From Cupriavidus basilensis (GTDB lineage: Bacteria > Pseudomonadota > Gammaproteobacteria > Burkholderiales > Burkholderiaceae), in contig NZ_BBQM01000004.1 of the NCBI RefSeq assembly GCF_000876015.1, positions 62,001 through 126,000 of the forward strand: a stretch of DNA of 64,000 bases, written 5' to 3'. Both the position numbers and the translations under genes were made by a program. This document shows positions 21,586 to 31,068 of the stretch, piece by piece (position 1 is the first letter of the stretch; each line of letters begins with the position of its first letter). Under the pieces are notes generated by a model, which made no database searches, was not told the origin of the DNA, and saw only the letters and a program-made list of their open reading frames with translations.

Positions 21586-22749
21586 ATGGAAATCGACGCC
21601 ATTTCCCTCAGCGAGCCCGACTGCGGCGCGCGCGAAGCCGAGCTGGTCGGCGCGGTGCTGCAATCCGCGCGCTGGAGCGACGGGCCCATGCGCGAATCGT
21701 TCGAGCGCGCCTTCGCCGGCTGGACCGGCCGCGCCCACGCGGTGGCGGTGGCGAGCGGCACCGCCGGCACCTGGATCGCGCTGCGCGCGCTGGGTATCGG
21801 CCCCGGCGACGAAGTGGTGTGCGCCGCGCACACCTGGCATCAGGTCGCGCACGCCGTCACGCTGGCCGGCGCCGCGCCGGTGTTCGCCGACATCGACTAC
21901 TGGAGCGGCTGCCTCAGCGCCGAGAAGGCCGCGCGCAGGATCGGCCCGCGCACGCGCGCCATCCTGGCCGGCAACACCAACGGCCATCCGGCCGCCTGGG
22001 GCCCGCTGCGCGAACTGGCCGACGCGCACGGCGTGGCGCTGATCGAGGACAGCACCGAGGCGCTCGGCTCGCGCTACAGGGGGCGCGGCGTGGGCGCCTT
22101 CGGCGACGTGTCGGTGTTCGATTTCTCGGCGCCGTCGGCGCTGTGCACCGGCGAGGGCGGCATGCTGGTCACGGACGACGAGCGGCTCGCGCACGAGCTG
22201 CGCTACCTGCGCCAGCGCCGCGTGGCCGACCGCGCCTCGGTCTCGGTCGGCGCGCGGGTGCCGCTGCAGGGCGCCATGAGCGAGCTGACCGCGGCGCTCG
22301 GGCTGGCGCAGCTCGCCGGGCTCGACGAGCGGCTGGCGCGGCGCAAGCAGGTCGAGGCCTGGTACCAGGAGCAGATGCAGAGCTTCGAGGGCATCAAGCC
22401 GCCGTACCTCGCCGAGGACGTGGAGGACGTCCACTGGATGCTCTACGTGGTGCACCTGGGCAAGCGCTTCACGCAGAGCGCGCGCGCGCAGATGATCGAC
22501 GACATGCGGTCCTGCGGCATCGAGACCGCGCCCTACAGCCATCCGCTGCACCAGCAGTTCCACTACATGAACACCGGCGGCGCGGCCGCGCACAAGCGCG
22601 GCCTGCTGCCCGACACCGAGCGCATCGGCGACCGCGCGCTGGCGCTGCCGCTGCACGCGCAGCTCGACGCCAGCCAGGTCAAGTACATCGTCAAGACGCT
22701 CAAGGACACCGCGACCAACGTCGGTGCCGGCGCCGCCATCTATCTCTGA
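21586..22749 (+). CDS. DegT/DnrJ/EryC1-family protein lacking the PLP lysine
   Basis: A 387-residue fold-type I aminotransferase homologue (AVASGTAGTWIALRALGIG, EDSTEALGSRYRGRGVGAFG, GEGGMLVTDDE). In family members the strand before GEGG holds the Schiff-base lysine (F-H-P/A-x-K-N); here the aligned stretch is DFSAPSALCTGEGG, with Ser184 in place of Lys. It therefore probably cannot work as an ordinary transaminase. It may bind PLP or a sugar nucleotide without turnover, or act as a structural partner of the neighbours. It lies inside the nifB operon. Confidence 0.85.
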   Translation: MEIDAISLSEPDCGAREAELVGAVLQSARWSDGPMRESFERAFAGWTGRAHAVAVASGTAGTWIALRALGIGPGDEVVCAAHTWHQVAHAVTLAGAAPVFADIDYWSGCLSAEKAARRIGPRTRAILAGNTNGHPAAWGPLRELADAHGVALIEDSTEALGSRYRGRGVGAFGDVSVFDFSAPSALCTGEGGMLVTDDERLAHELRYLRQRRVADRASVSVGARVPLQGAMSELTAALGLAQLAGLDERLARRKQVEAWYQEQMQSFEGIKPPYLAEDVEDVHWMLYVVHLGKRFTQSARAQMIDDMRSCGIETAPYSHPLHQQFHYMNTGGAAAHKRGLLPDTERIGDRALALPLHAQLDASQVKYIVKTLKDTATNVGAGAAIYL

Positions 22750-22758
22750 GGTCCGGAC

Positions 22759-23652
22759 ATGCCCGCCGACATTGACCCAACCGATATCGACCCAACCGAC
22801 ATCGACCCCGCCGACATCGACCAGATAGCCCGCCAGCTGAACGCCGGCGCCATCATTCCCTACCTCGGCCCGGGGCTGCTGGCGTTGTGCGCCGACGCCG
22901 CCGTGCCGGCCACGCCGGTGGCGCTGGCGGAGCTTCTGACCGCGCGCATCAGCGTGCCGCACAAGATCCGCAAGCGGCTCACCCAGGCCGCGCAGTTCAT
23001 CGAGAACTTCAAGCACCGCAAGTCGGTGGTCAACCTGCTGAACGAGGCTTTCGCCGCCACGCCGTCGCCGTCGCCGTCGCCGCTGCACCTGGCGCTGGCC
23101 GCCAGCGGCGCGGGGCTGTGGGTCGACACCTGGTACGACGACACCTTCTCCGCCGCGCTGGCCCAGGCGCGCCCGCGCGGCGGCTGGGCGCAGGTGCAGG
23201 GCCTGTCGCAGGCCGAGCATTTCGGCACGTGGTTCGGCGCCTACGGCCCGCACGGCGAGCCGCTGCCGGACGTGCCCGCCGCCGGCGCGCTGCTGTACAA
23301 GCCGATCGGCGGCCACGCGCCGGCCGCCAACTACCTGGTGTCCGACAGCGACTACGTCGAGGTGCTGACCGAGATCGACATCCAGACCCCGATCCCGCCG
23401 GCCGTGCAGGCCTGGCGCGGCGGGCGCGGCTTCCTGTTCCTGGGCTGCCGCTTCGACGACCAGCTCACGCGCAGCTTCGCGCGCCAGATCATGAAGCGCT
23501 CGTCCGGCGCGCACTGGGCGGTGCTGCCCGACGCGCCCACGCGCATGGAGGCGCGCTTCCTGGAAGAGCAGGGCATCGCCCGCATCGCCATGCCGCTGCC
23601 GGCGTTCGCCGACGCGCTGGTGGCCGCGCTGCGGCCCGCCCTGGCCGCGTAG
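22759..23652 (+). CDS. SIR2-like domain protein, nif-associated
   Basis: A 297-residue protein. It starts with a five-residue repeat (DIDPT/DIDPT/DIDPA/DID), then a SIR2-like nucleotide-binding pattern, NAGAIIPYLGPGLLALC, and a late FLFLGCRFDDQLTRSF strand typical of SIR2_2-like proteins. No zinc-finger cysteines of true sirtuins are seen. NAD binding or NADase activity is possible but not shown. It follows the DegT-like gene by nine bases and precedes a [2Fe-2S] ferredoxin, an unusual set for nitrogen fixation. Confidence 0.78.
   Translation: MPADIDPTDIDPTDIDPADIDQIARQLNAGAIIPYLGPGLLALCADAAVPATPVALAELLTARISVPHKIRKRLTQAAQFIENFKHRKSVVNLLNEAFAATPSPSPSPLHLALAASGAGLWVDTWYDDTFSAALAQARPRGGWAQVQGLSQAEHFGTWFGAYGPHGEPLPDVPAAGALLYKPIGGHAPAANYLVSDSDYVEVLTEIDIQTPIPPAVQAWRGGRGFLFLGCRFDDQLTRSFARQIMKRSSGAHWAVLPDAPTRMEARFLEEQGIARIAMPLPAFADALVAALRPALAA
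22768..22821 (+). repeat. 15-base tandem repeat encoding DIDPT units
   Basis: Three full 15-base copies and a nine-base fourth (units from 22768, 22783, 22798 and 22813) of the type GACATCGACCCAACC, inside the 5' end of the SIR2-like gene. The copies differ by a few bases. Repeat-number changes would lengthen the acidic N-terminus without a frameshift. Confidence 0.85.
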
Positions 23653-23704
23653 CGGCGCCCGGCGCTTTTTCATGCATCGCAAACCAACCGGAGAAACCGA
23701 AATC

Positions 23705-24001
23705 ATGACCGCACTGACCGTACTGCCCGCCGGCAAGACCTATGACGTGGCCGCCGGCGCCACGCTGCTGCAGGCGCTGCTCGCCAGCGGCGAGCCCATC
23801 GCGCACAAGTGCGACGGCAAGGCCGAATGCGGCGCCTGCCACGTCTTCGTGCAGGAGGGGCGCAAGAGCCTGTCGAAGATCCAGCGCGGCGAGAACGAGA
23901 AGCTGGACACCATCGTCGGCGTCGGCGCCAAGTCGCGCCTGGCCTGCCAGGCGGTGCTGGGCGAAGAGCCGGTGACGGTCGAGCTGCTGAGCTTCGTCTG
24001 A
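23705..24001 (+). CDS. [2Fe-2S] ferredoxin, nif-associated
   Basis: A 98-residue plant-type ferredoxin with ligands in KCDGKAECGACHVFV and the distal Cys in SRLACQAVL. It resembles the small nif-linked [2Fe-2S] ferredoxins of diazotrophs. ATG 23705 is preceded by GGAGAAACC. It lies between the SIR2-like gene and a flavin oxidase gene and might serve the latter; partner and potential are unknown. Confidence 0.9.
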   Translation: MTALTVLPAGKTYDVAAGATLLQALLASGEPIAHKCDGKAECGACHVFVQEGRKSLSKIQRGENEKLDTIVGVGAKSRLACQAVLGEEPVTVELLSFV

Positions 24002-24009
24002 GCCGCGCC

Positions 24010-25689
24010 GTGGCCGGGGTCGAAGCGCTGCTGGCCGACGTGGCCATCGTCGGCGCCGGGGTGTGCGGCCTCGCGCTGGCGCGCGCGCTGCACGCGCGGG
24101 GGCGCTCGCTGGTGCTGGTCGAGGCGCGCGCGCGGCTCGGCGGCCGCGCGCTGTCGCGGCGCTGCGAAGCCACCGGACAGATGCTGGACCTCGGCCCGGC
24201 GTGGTTCTGGCCCGAGACCGAGCCGCGCGTCGCCGCGCTGCTCGACGAGCTCGGGCTGGCCAGCCGGCCCCAGCACGACCCCGGCGACGCGCTCTGGCTC
24301 ACCGACCCGGACCGCGCGCCCGAGCGGCGCATGGCGCCCGGCGGCGTGCATGCCGGCGCGCGCCGCATCGCCGGCGGCGCGCAGCGCCTGGTGGCGGCGC
24401 TGGCCGACGCGCTGCCGGCGGGCAGCCTGCGCACCGGCAGCGCGCTGCGCCGGCTGCGCGACCGCGGCACCCACGTCGAACTGGAACTCGAACTGGGGCC
24501 CGAAGGTGGAGAAGGCGGCGGCACGCGCCTGCTGCGCGCGCGCCACGTGGTGCTGGCCTTGCCGCCGCGCCTGGCGCACGAGCGCATCGCCTTCGAGCCG
24601 CCGCTGCCCGCGGCGCTGGCCGGCATGCTCGCCGCCACGCCGACCTGGATGGCGGCGCAGGCCAAGGTGGTGACCACCTACGCCCGCCCGTTCTGGCGCC
24701 AGGCGGGGCATTCGGGCAATGCCTTCGTGCGCCATGCCCAGGCCATGCTGGGCGAGGTCTTCGATGCCAGCGACGACGCCACCGAGGCCGGCGCGCTGGG
24801 CGGCTTCGTCGCGCTCGGCGCGGCGCAGCGCGCCGAGTTCCGGCGCGGCACCGCGCTGCTGGTGGAGAGCCAGCTGGCCCAGTTGTACGGCGCCGAGGCG
24901 CAGCACGGCGGCCGCCAGCATCTGCTCGACTGGGCCGACGAGCCGTGGACCTGCAGCCGCGCCGACCGCGCCGGCCCGGCGGCGCTGCCCCAGGCCGATC
25001 CCGGGCTGCGCCTGGCGCACTGGTCGGGACGGCTGCATTTCGGCGGCAGCGAGAGCGCCGCGCATGGTGCCGGCCACCTCGAAGGCGCGCTGGAAGCGGC
25101 GGCGCGCATCGCGCGGGCGCTGGCGCCGGCGGCGGACGGCGCCGGCGACGATGCGGGCAATGACGGCAATGAGGACAGTGCGGCCGAGGCGCGCGCGGCG
25201 TTTGCCGCCTGCGTGTCGGCGCGCCGCGAGCAGGCGCCCTCGCGCTATCGCCAGCACCTGGAGCGGCTGCTGTCGAGCCAGCAGCCGCAGCAGCCGACGC
25301 AGCGCGCGCTGCTGGCCACCGCGGAGCAGGTCTACAGCGAGGCGCTGGACGCGCTCGACACGCTGCTGCCCGGGCTCGGCGCCGGCCGCGCGGGTCCGGC
25401 GCAGGCCGGCCGGCATGCACTGACGCCGGTGCTGCTGGCCGTCTTCGACGGCTGGAACCGGCAGCTCATGGACGCGGCGCTGGCCTTCAACGGCAGCGCG
25501 TGCGCGCTGTCCAGTTTTCCCGAGGAGCATCGGCCGGACGCGGCCTTGCAGCGCGCCATCGTGCTCGACCTGGCGGCGGCGTGGCGCGAGTTCGCGCTGG
25601 CGCTGAACGCGCGGCTGCTGGCGGCCGGCGCGCGGCCGGGCAGCGACGGGCCGGGCAGCCACGCGGAGATCGCACGGCGGCCGGCCTAG
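24010..25689 (+). CDS. FAD-dependent amine oxidase-family protein
   Basis: A 559-residue flavoprotein with the N-terminal Rossmann motif VAIVGAGVCGLALARALHAR and the amine-oxidase GGRALSRR arginine segment, plus C-terminal RLAHWSGRLHFGGSES, where the FAD-binding pattern normally lies. From about residue 375 a long Gly/Asp/Ala-rich segment and a helical tail of roughly 180 residues extend the usual domain. The GTG start at 24010 is nine bases after the ferredoxin stop, with a poor ribosome site. The substrate is unknown. Its stop overlaps the converging FmdB-like gene by four bases. Confidence 0.82.
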   Translation: MAGVEALLADVAIVGAGVCGLALARALHARGRSLVLVEARARLGGRALSRRCEATGQMLDLGPAWFWPETEPRVAALLDELGLASRPQHDPGDALWLTDPDRAPERRMAPGGVHAGARRIAGGAQRLVAALADALPAGSLRTGSALRRLRDRGTHVELELELGPEGGEGGGTRLLRARHVVLALPPRLAHERIAFEPPLPAALAGMLAATPTWMAAQAKVVTTYARPFWRQAGHSGNAFVRHAQAMLGEVFDASDDATEAGALGGFVALGAAQRAEFRRGTALLVESQLAQLYGAEAQHGGRQHLLDWADEPWTCSRADRAGPAALPQADPGLRLAHWSGRLHFGGSESAAHGAGHLEGALEAAARIARALAPAADGAGDDAGNDGNEDSAAEARAAFAACVSARREQAPSRYRQHLERLLSSQQPQQPTQRALLATAEQVYSEALDALDTLLPGLGAGRAGPAQAGRHALTPVLLAVFDGWNRQLMDAALAFNGSACALSSFPEEHRPDAALQRAIVLDLAAAWREFALALNARLLAAGARPGSDGPGSHAEIARRPA

Positions 25690-25922
25690 CGCAGCAGCTT
25701 GTTGCGCTCGGCCGCGCTGTACTGGCTGAAGTGGCCTTCGCGCGCGGCCTGCCGGCGCGCGGCGGCGACGATGGCCTTGCTCTTGCCGGGCGCGGCCGGC
25801 GCGCTGACCTGCTTGTCCAGCGCGGTGCCGCCGCATTGCGGGCAGGCCGGCGTGGCGCCGGCGCGCACCAGCGTCTCGAAGCGGTGCCCGCAGGCCTGGC
25901 AAAGATAGTCGTACAGCGGCAT
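25686..25922 (-). CDS. FmdB-family zinc-ribbon protein
   Basis: A 78-residue protein starting MPLYDYLCQACGHRFE, with CPQCGG as the second half of the ribbon, the FmdB/CxxC-CxxC regulatory zinc-ribbon family. The C-terminal half is basic and Ala-rich. It is the last gene of the minus-strand haemoglobin operon. Its function is not known; related genes lie near amide-, urea- and nif-related operons. Confidence 0.9.
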   Translation of the reverse strand: MPLYDYLCQACGHRFETLVRAGATPACPQCGGTALDKQVSAPAAPGKSKAIVAAARRQAAREGHFSQYSAAERNKLLR

Positions 25923-25962
25923 CGTCAACTCCGTTCAACGCGATTCATGGGATTCATGCGAT

Positions 25963-26412
25963 TCATTCGGGTCGCTTCGGTCCGGCATCGGGCCGCGCGG
26001 CGCAGTGGCCTGCGGCCGCCGCGCAGCCCTCCAGCGGCCGGTCCGCGGCGGGGGTGTCGGCGCCGAGCCCGACCCATGCGTGCACGGCGGCGACGTCGAA
26101 GCCCGCCATGCGCCGCTCGCCGTGCGCCATCAGCGGGCGCCGGATCAGCAGCGGCTCGGCCAGCAGCAGGGCCAGCGCGGTGCCGGCGTCGAGTTTCTCG
26201 GGCACCACCTCGCCGGACTTGACGCGCGGCGCCGCGCGGTTGAACCACGCGCCGACCGGCAGCGGCGCCAGGTAGGCCAGCAGCGCCTCGCCGGTCCAGG
26301 GCCAGCGCAGCAGGTCGCGCACTTCCAGCGTGTGGCCGGCCGCGCGCAGCAGCGCCTTTTGCCGCGCGTTGCCGCCGCAGCCGGGTTTTTCATAGAAGAC
26401 GATATGGCTCAT
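25963..26412 (-). CDS. NifO-like nitrogenase-associated ArsC/Spx-family protein
   Basis: A 149-residue thioredoxin-fold protein (MSHIVFYEKPGCGGNARQKALL, EVRDLLRWPWT, EPLLIRRPLM). The ArsC-type CX5 region is reduced to a single Cys (KPGCGGN), as in the nitrogenase-associated NifO group. NifO has been linked to nitrate or molybdenum balance with nitrogenase. The C-terminal tail is extended and Cys-containing (GCAAAAGHCAA). Confidence 0.9.
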   Translation of the reverse strand: MSHIVFYEKPGCGGNARQKALLRAAGHTLEVRDLLRWPWTGEALLAYLAPLPVGAWFNRAAPRVKSGEVVPEKLDAGTALALLLAEPLLIRRPLMAHGERRMAGFDVAAVHAWVGLGADTPAADRPLEGCAAAAGHCAARPDAGPKRPE

Positions 26413-26424
26413 GGGCGGTTTCTC

Positions 26425-26985
26425 TCAGGCTTCCCGCAGCGCGGCGTCGAGCGCGGGCATGGCCATGCGGCGCGCCGCGCGCAGCAGCTGCAGGCCGCGC
26501 TCGGCGGCCATGTCGAGCGCGCTGCGGCCGTCGGGCGCGTACAGGTTGGCCGAGGCGCCGTGCGCCAGCAGGATCTGCAGCACCTCCAGGCGGCCGCTGG
26601 CCGCGGCCTGCATCAGGCAGGTGATGTCGTCGTCGTTGGCGTGGTCGACCGGCGCGCCGGCCTGGATCAGGCGCACGATGGTCACGGGGTTGCCGTGCAG
26701 GCAGGCGAACCAGAGCGCGCCGTTGCCGTCGTCGTTGACCGCGCCGGGCGCGGCCCCGTAGGCCAGCAGCGCCGCGGCCACCGCGTCCTCGCCGCGCCAG
26801 GCCGCGCGCATCAGCGGCGTGTCGCCGTTGGCGGCGCGCGCGTGCAGGTCCGGGAAGTCGTGATAGGCCAGCCACGTGGCGAGCGCCGCGGGGATGACCG
26901 GTGGCGCGCCGGCGCCGGCCGCTTCGGCGGTGGCCTCGATGACGCGGCCGGCGACGGCCAGCGCGGTGTCGGTGGACGGGATCAT
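26425..26985 (-). CDS. ankyrin-repeat protein, nif-associated
   Basis: A 186-residue soluble protein with about four ankyrin repeats (NGDTPLMRAAWRGEDAV, DGNGALWFACLHGNPVTIV, DDITCLMQAAASGRLEVL, DGRSALDMAAERG). No signal peptide is seen. Ankyrin repeats mediate protein contacts; here the partner is probably a nif-related protein, by context only. It lies between the unknown gene at 27056 and the NifO-like gene. Confidence 0.9.
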   Translation of the reverse strand: MIPSTDTALAVAGRVIEATAEAAGAGAPPVIPAALATWLAYHDFPDLHARAANGDTPLMRAAWRGEDAVAAALLAYGAAPGAVNDDGNGALWFACLHGNPVTIVRLIQAGAPVDHANDDDITCLMQAAASGRLEVLQILLAHGASANLYAPDGRSALDMAAERGLQLLRAARRMAMPALDAALREA

Positions 26986-27055
26986 GGTGGCGTCTCGCTG
27001 TCTGGCGTGGGTCGGAAGGCGCCGCCGGGCGAAGGCGGCTGGCGCCCGCGGGGGA

Positions 27056-27664
27056 TCAGACCGGGCGGTTCTCGTTGGGGTTGCGCACCGGGCCCATCAG
27101 CTCCAGCCCTTCGGCGTAGGTGATGGTGTCGAAGGTCACGTCGAAGCGGAGCGCGGCGTCGGCCACCGCGTCGAGCTTGCCGGCGGTGTCGCGCTTCTTC
27201 AGGTCGTTCTTCTCCAGGTACAGCAGTTCGAGCATCTCGTTGTAGACGGTGGACTCGAAGATGGGCAGCACGTAGAACATCGCGCCCTTGTACGGCACCT
27301 GGTATTTCCTGCTCAGGTCGATGTTGTCGCAGAACAGGAAGTACTTGCCGCCGGCCGTCAGCGTGTCGCCGAGCACCTCGGCCACGTCCTTCAGGTATTC
27401 GAAGCTCAGCAGGTAGCCGGCGAAGAACGGCAGCTGCTTCTCGCCGATGGTGGCCACGGCCATCACCTGGTCGCAGGTCAGCTCGGGCGGGCGGGCCTCG
27501 TCGGCGAGCCTGGGCGCGAAGCGCAGCGCGAGCTCGCCGCGAAAACCGAAGCGGCCGGACTTGCCGGTGGGGGCCTTGAGCAGCGGGTTGAGCAGGCGGC
27601 CTTCGTGTTCGAGACGGGCGAACGCGGTGTCGTCGATCTCCTTGCGGGCAAGCGTGGCGGGCAT
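27056..27664 (-). CDS. conserved-looking protein of unknown function in the haemoglobin operon
   Basis: A 202-residue soluble protein that I do not recognise. It reads as a compact globular domain (ELTCDQVMAVATIGEKQLPF, FAGYLLSFEYLKDVAEVLGD, AGGKYFLFCDNIDL) with two cysteines and no membrane span. The ATG at 27664 is preferred; the frame is open far upstream, into the haemoglobin gene region. Its codon use matches its neighbours and it is flanked by operon partners, so it is very likely real. Confidence 0.8.
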   Translation of the reverse strand: MPATLARKEIDDTAFARLEHEGRLLNPLLKAPTGKSGRFGFRGELALRFAPRLADEARPPELTCDQVMAVATIGEKQLPFFAGYLLSFEYLKDVAEVLGDTLTAGGKYFLFCDNIDLSRKYQVPYKGAMFYVLPIFESTVYNEMLELLYLEKNDLKKRDTAGKLDAVADAALRFDVTFDTITYAEGLELMGPVRNPNENRPV

Positions 27665-27720
27665 GGCGGGTCCTTGTCGGTGGAAAGCGTGATGGGCGGG
27701 TGGCGTGGGTCGGGGCGGAA

Positions 27721-28194
27721 TCAGGTTCGGGGGTTGCGCATCCAGTCCGCGATCTTGAAGAAGGCGGGCATCAGTTCGTCGCGCAGCGCGGCATCGGCGC
27801 CGGTCTCGTCGAGCGCGGCGCGCATGCAGGCCAGCCATGCGTCGCGCTCGGCCGCGCCGATGGCGAAGCCGGCGTGGCGCATGCGCAGGCGCGGATGGCC
27901 GCGCTGCGTGGAATAGCGCGGCGGGCCGCCGAGCCATTCGCACAGGTAGCTCACCAGCACCGCCTTGGTCGGCGACAGGTCGGGCTCGTGCATGGCGCGG
28001 ATGCCGCGCGCGTCGGCGCGCGTGTCCATGTGGCGGTAGAAGGCGTCGACCAGCCGCGCGACCGCGGCGTCGCCGCCGAGGCGCTCGTAGTGCGTCGGCC
28101 GCGCGCGTTGCGCCGCGGGCTGCGTCGGCTGCGTGGCCTGCGTCGGTTGCGCGGGCTGCGCGGCGGGATCGGGTCGGGTTGCTGGTGTGTTCAT
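27721..28194 (-). CDS. group II truncated haemoglobin
   Basis: A 157-residue protein: a low-complexity N-terminal tail (about 35 residues of Pro/Gln/Ala/Thr), then a trHbII domain with HYERLGGDAAVARLVDAFY, the proximal His segment GHPRLRMRHAGFAIG, and AERDAWLACMRAAL. Group II haemoglobins bind oxygen tightly and can detoxify nitric oxide. As first gene behind a sigma-54 promoter divergent from nifH, it probably supports oxygen or NO management during fixation. Confidence 0.93.
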   Translation of the reverse strand: MNTPATRPDPAAQPAQPTQATQPTQPAAQRARPTHYERLGGDAAVARLVDAFYRHMDTRADARGIRAMHEPDLSPTKAVLVSYLCEWLGGPPRYSTQRGHPRLRMRHAGFAIGAAERDAWLACMRAALDETGADAALRDELMPAFFKIADWMRNPRT

Positions 28195-28207
28195 GGCACG
28201 GCATTTC

Positions 28208-28223
28208 CGCAATAACCGTACCA
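28208..28223 (-). promoter_or_regulatory. sigma-54 promoter of the truncated-haemoglobin operon
   Basis: On the minus strand: TGGTACG-GTTA-TTGCG, with correct spacing, 13 bases upstream of the haemoglobin ATG as placed. That leaves almost no leader, so either the start codon is internal to the mRNA by only a few bases or a later start is used. The NifA site at 28318 lies about 100 bases away. Confidence 0.75.
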
Positions 28224-28317
28224 GCCCGGGAAACCGCGAATGCGGCACGCATTGGCGCATGCGGCCGCGCGCGCGGCGCGTCCGGGCAGTGCCGTTCGCG
28301 ACGAAGTTCGCACGCTT

Positions 28318-28333
28318 TGTCGGGTTCCCGACA
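28318..28333. promoter_or_regulatory. shared NifA upstream activator sequence
   Basis: TGT-CGGGTTCCCG-ACA, embedded in a perfect inverted repeat TTGTCGGG-TT-CCCGACAA. It lies about 100 bases from the haemoglobin -24 box on one side and about 110 bases from the nifH -24 box on the other. It is the only exact site in the 394-base nifH upstream gap, so it may serve both promoters. Confidence 0.82.
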
Positions 28334-28437
28334 AGCCCGCGCGCGCCGGCGCCGGCCGCGCGCGGCATCCCGCAAAGCCGCGCTGCCGCGCCGTTCGCGG
28401 ACATTCGGGGCGCATCCGGCGGGGCGCCGCGCGCGCA

Positions 28438-28453
28438 TGGCATGGAAGCTGCT
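28438..28453 (+). promoter_or_regulatory. sigma-54 promoter of nifHDK
   Basis: TGGCATG-GAAG-CTGCT with GG-N10-GC spacing. It gives a leader of about 125 bases before the nifH ATG. It is closer to the consensus and better placed against the NifA site than an alternative at 28534. Confidence 0.75.
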
Positions 28454-28531
28454 GTTGAGGGCTTGCGCGGACACTGGTCCGGCCGGGGCGTGACTCGACA
28501 GAATAAGACCCATACAGGCACGACAGGCTGA

Positions 28532-29470
<939 letters not shown>

Positions 29471-29536
29471 CGACCCGCGCGGCGGGCCGCGCAGGCGGCC
29501 CGCCCGGCAATCTCAATCTACTTACGGAGTATTTCC

Positions 29537-31000
29537 ATGAGCGCCACCGTTGAAGAGCGCAAGGCCGCGAACAAGGCCCTGATCGACGAAGTGCTGAAGG
29601 CCTATCCCGAAAAGATGGCCAAGCGGCGCGCCAAGCATTTGGGCACCTTCGAGGACGGCAAGCCCGACTGTGGCGTCAAATCCAACATCAAGTCGCTGCC
29701 CGGCGTGATGACCATCCGCGGCTGCGCCTATGCCGGCTCCAAGGGCGTGGTGTGGGGCCCGATCAAGGACATGATCCACATCAGCCACGGCCCGGTGGGC
29801 TGCGGCCAGTATTCGTGGGCCGCGCGCCGCAACTACTACATCGGCACCACCGGCATCGACACCTTCGTGACGATGCAGTTCACCTCGGACTTCCAGGAAA
29901 AGGACATCGTCTTCGGCGGCGACAAGAAGCTCGACAAGATCATCGACGAGATCCAGGAACTGTTCCCGCTGAACAAGGGCATCTCGATCCAGAGCGAATG
30001 CCCGATCGGCCTGATCGGCGACGACATCGAGGCGGTCTCCAAGCGCAAGAGCAAGCAGTACGAAGGCCACACCATCGTGCCGGTGCGCTGCGAGGGCTTC
30101 CGCGGCGTGAGCCAGTCGCTGGGCCACCACCTGGCCAACGACGCCATCCGCGACTGGGTGTTCGACAAGGCCGACCCCGACAAGCGCCCGGACTTCGTCT
30201 CCACGCCCTACGACGTGGCCATCATCGGCGACTACAACATCGGCGGCGACGCCTGGTCCAGCCGCATCCTGCTCGAGGAGATCGGCCTGCGCGTGATCGC
30301 GCAGTGGTCGGGCGACGGCTCGATCGCCGAGCTGGAGAACACGCCGCGGGCCAAGCTCAACGTGCTGCACTGCTACCGCTCGATGAACTACATCAGCCGG
30401 CACATGGAGGAGAAGTACGGCATTCCCTGGGTGGAATACAACTTCTTCGGCCCGACCATGATCGAGAAGAGCCTGCGCGAGATCGCCAGCCACTTCGACG
30501 ACACCATCAAGGCCAATGCCGAGAAGGTGATCGCCAAGTACCGGCCGCTGATGGACGCGGTGCTCGCCAAGTTCAAGCCGCGCCTGCAGGGCAAGAAGGT
30601 GATGCTGTTCGTCGGCGGGCTGCGCCCGCGCCACGTGATCGGGGCCTACGAGGACCTCGGCATGGAGGTGGTCGGCACCGGCTACGAATTCGGCCACAAC
30701 GACGACTACCAGCGCACCACGCACTACGTGAAGGACGGCACGCTGATCTACGACGACGTGACCGGCTACGAGTTCGAGAAGTTCGTCGAGCAGGTCCAGC
30801 CCGACCTGGTCGGCTCGGGCATCAAGGAAAAGTACGTGTTCCAGAAGATGGGCGTGCCGTTCCGCCAGATGCACAGCTGGGACTACTCGGGCCCGTACCA
30901 CGGCTACGACGGCTTCGCCATCTTCGCGCGCGACATGGACATGGCGATCTCCAGCCCGGTGTGGGGCCTGGCCAAGGCGCCATGGAAAAAAGCCGCCTGA
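29537..31000 (+). CDS. nifD: NifD, MoFe protein alpha subunit
   Basis: A 487-residue alpha chain. P-cluster ligands are Cys63 (RGCAYAG), Cys89 (GPVGCGQ) and Cys155 (SECPIG); FeMo-co ligands are Cys279 (LHCYRS) and His446 (QMHSWDY). The substrate-pocket residues around GVVWGP and [10 protein letters not shown] are intact. It forms the alpha2beta2 dinitrogenase with NifK. It lies 66 bases after nifH and 68 before nifK. Confidence 0.99.
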   Translation: MSATVEERKAANKALIDEVLKAYPEKMAKRRAKHLGTFEDGKPDCGVKSNIKSLPGVMTIRGCAYAGSKGVVWGPIKDMIHISHGPVGCGQYSWAARRNYYIGTTGIDTFVTMQFTSDFQEKDIVFGGDKKLDKIIDEIQELFPLNKGISIQSECPIGLIGDDIEAVSKRKSKQYEGHTIVPVRCEGFRGVSQSLGHHLANDAIRDWVFDKADPDKRPDFVSTPYDVAIIGDYNIGGDAWSSRILLEEIGLRVIAQWSGDGSIAELENTPRAKLNVLHCYRSMNYISRHMEEKYGIPWVEYNFFGPTMIEKSLREIASHFDDTIKANAEKVIAKYRPLMDAVLAKFKPRLQGKKVMLFVGGLRPRHVIGAYEDLGMEVVGTGYEFGHNDDYQRTTHYVKDGTLIYDDVTGYEFEKFVEQVQPDLVGSGIKEKYVFQKMGVPFRQMHSWDYSGPYHGYDGFAIFARDMDMAISSPVWGLAKAPWKKAA

Positions 31001-31068
31001 GCCTGCGCGGCCGGCGCCTGCCGGCCGCGCGCGCCGCATCCACTGCAACCGCATATCAGGAGTACCCC

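Noticed and set aside
29752-31068. Open frame joined in front of nifK
   Set aside because: It is a shadow of nifD; NifK starts at MPQSADKIL with its own ribosome site.
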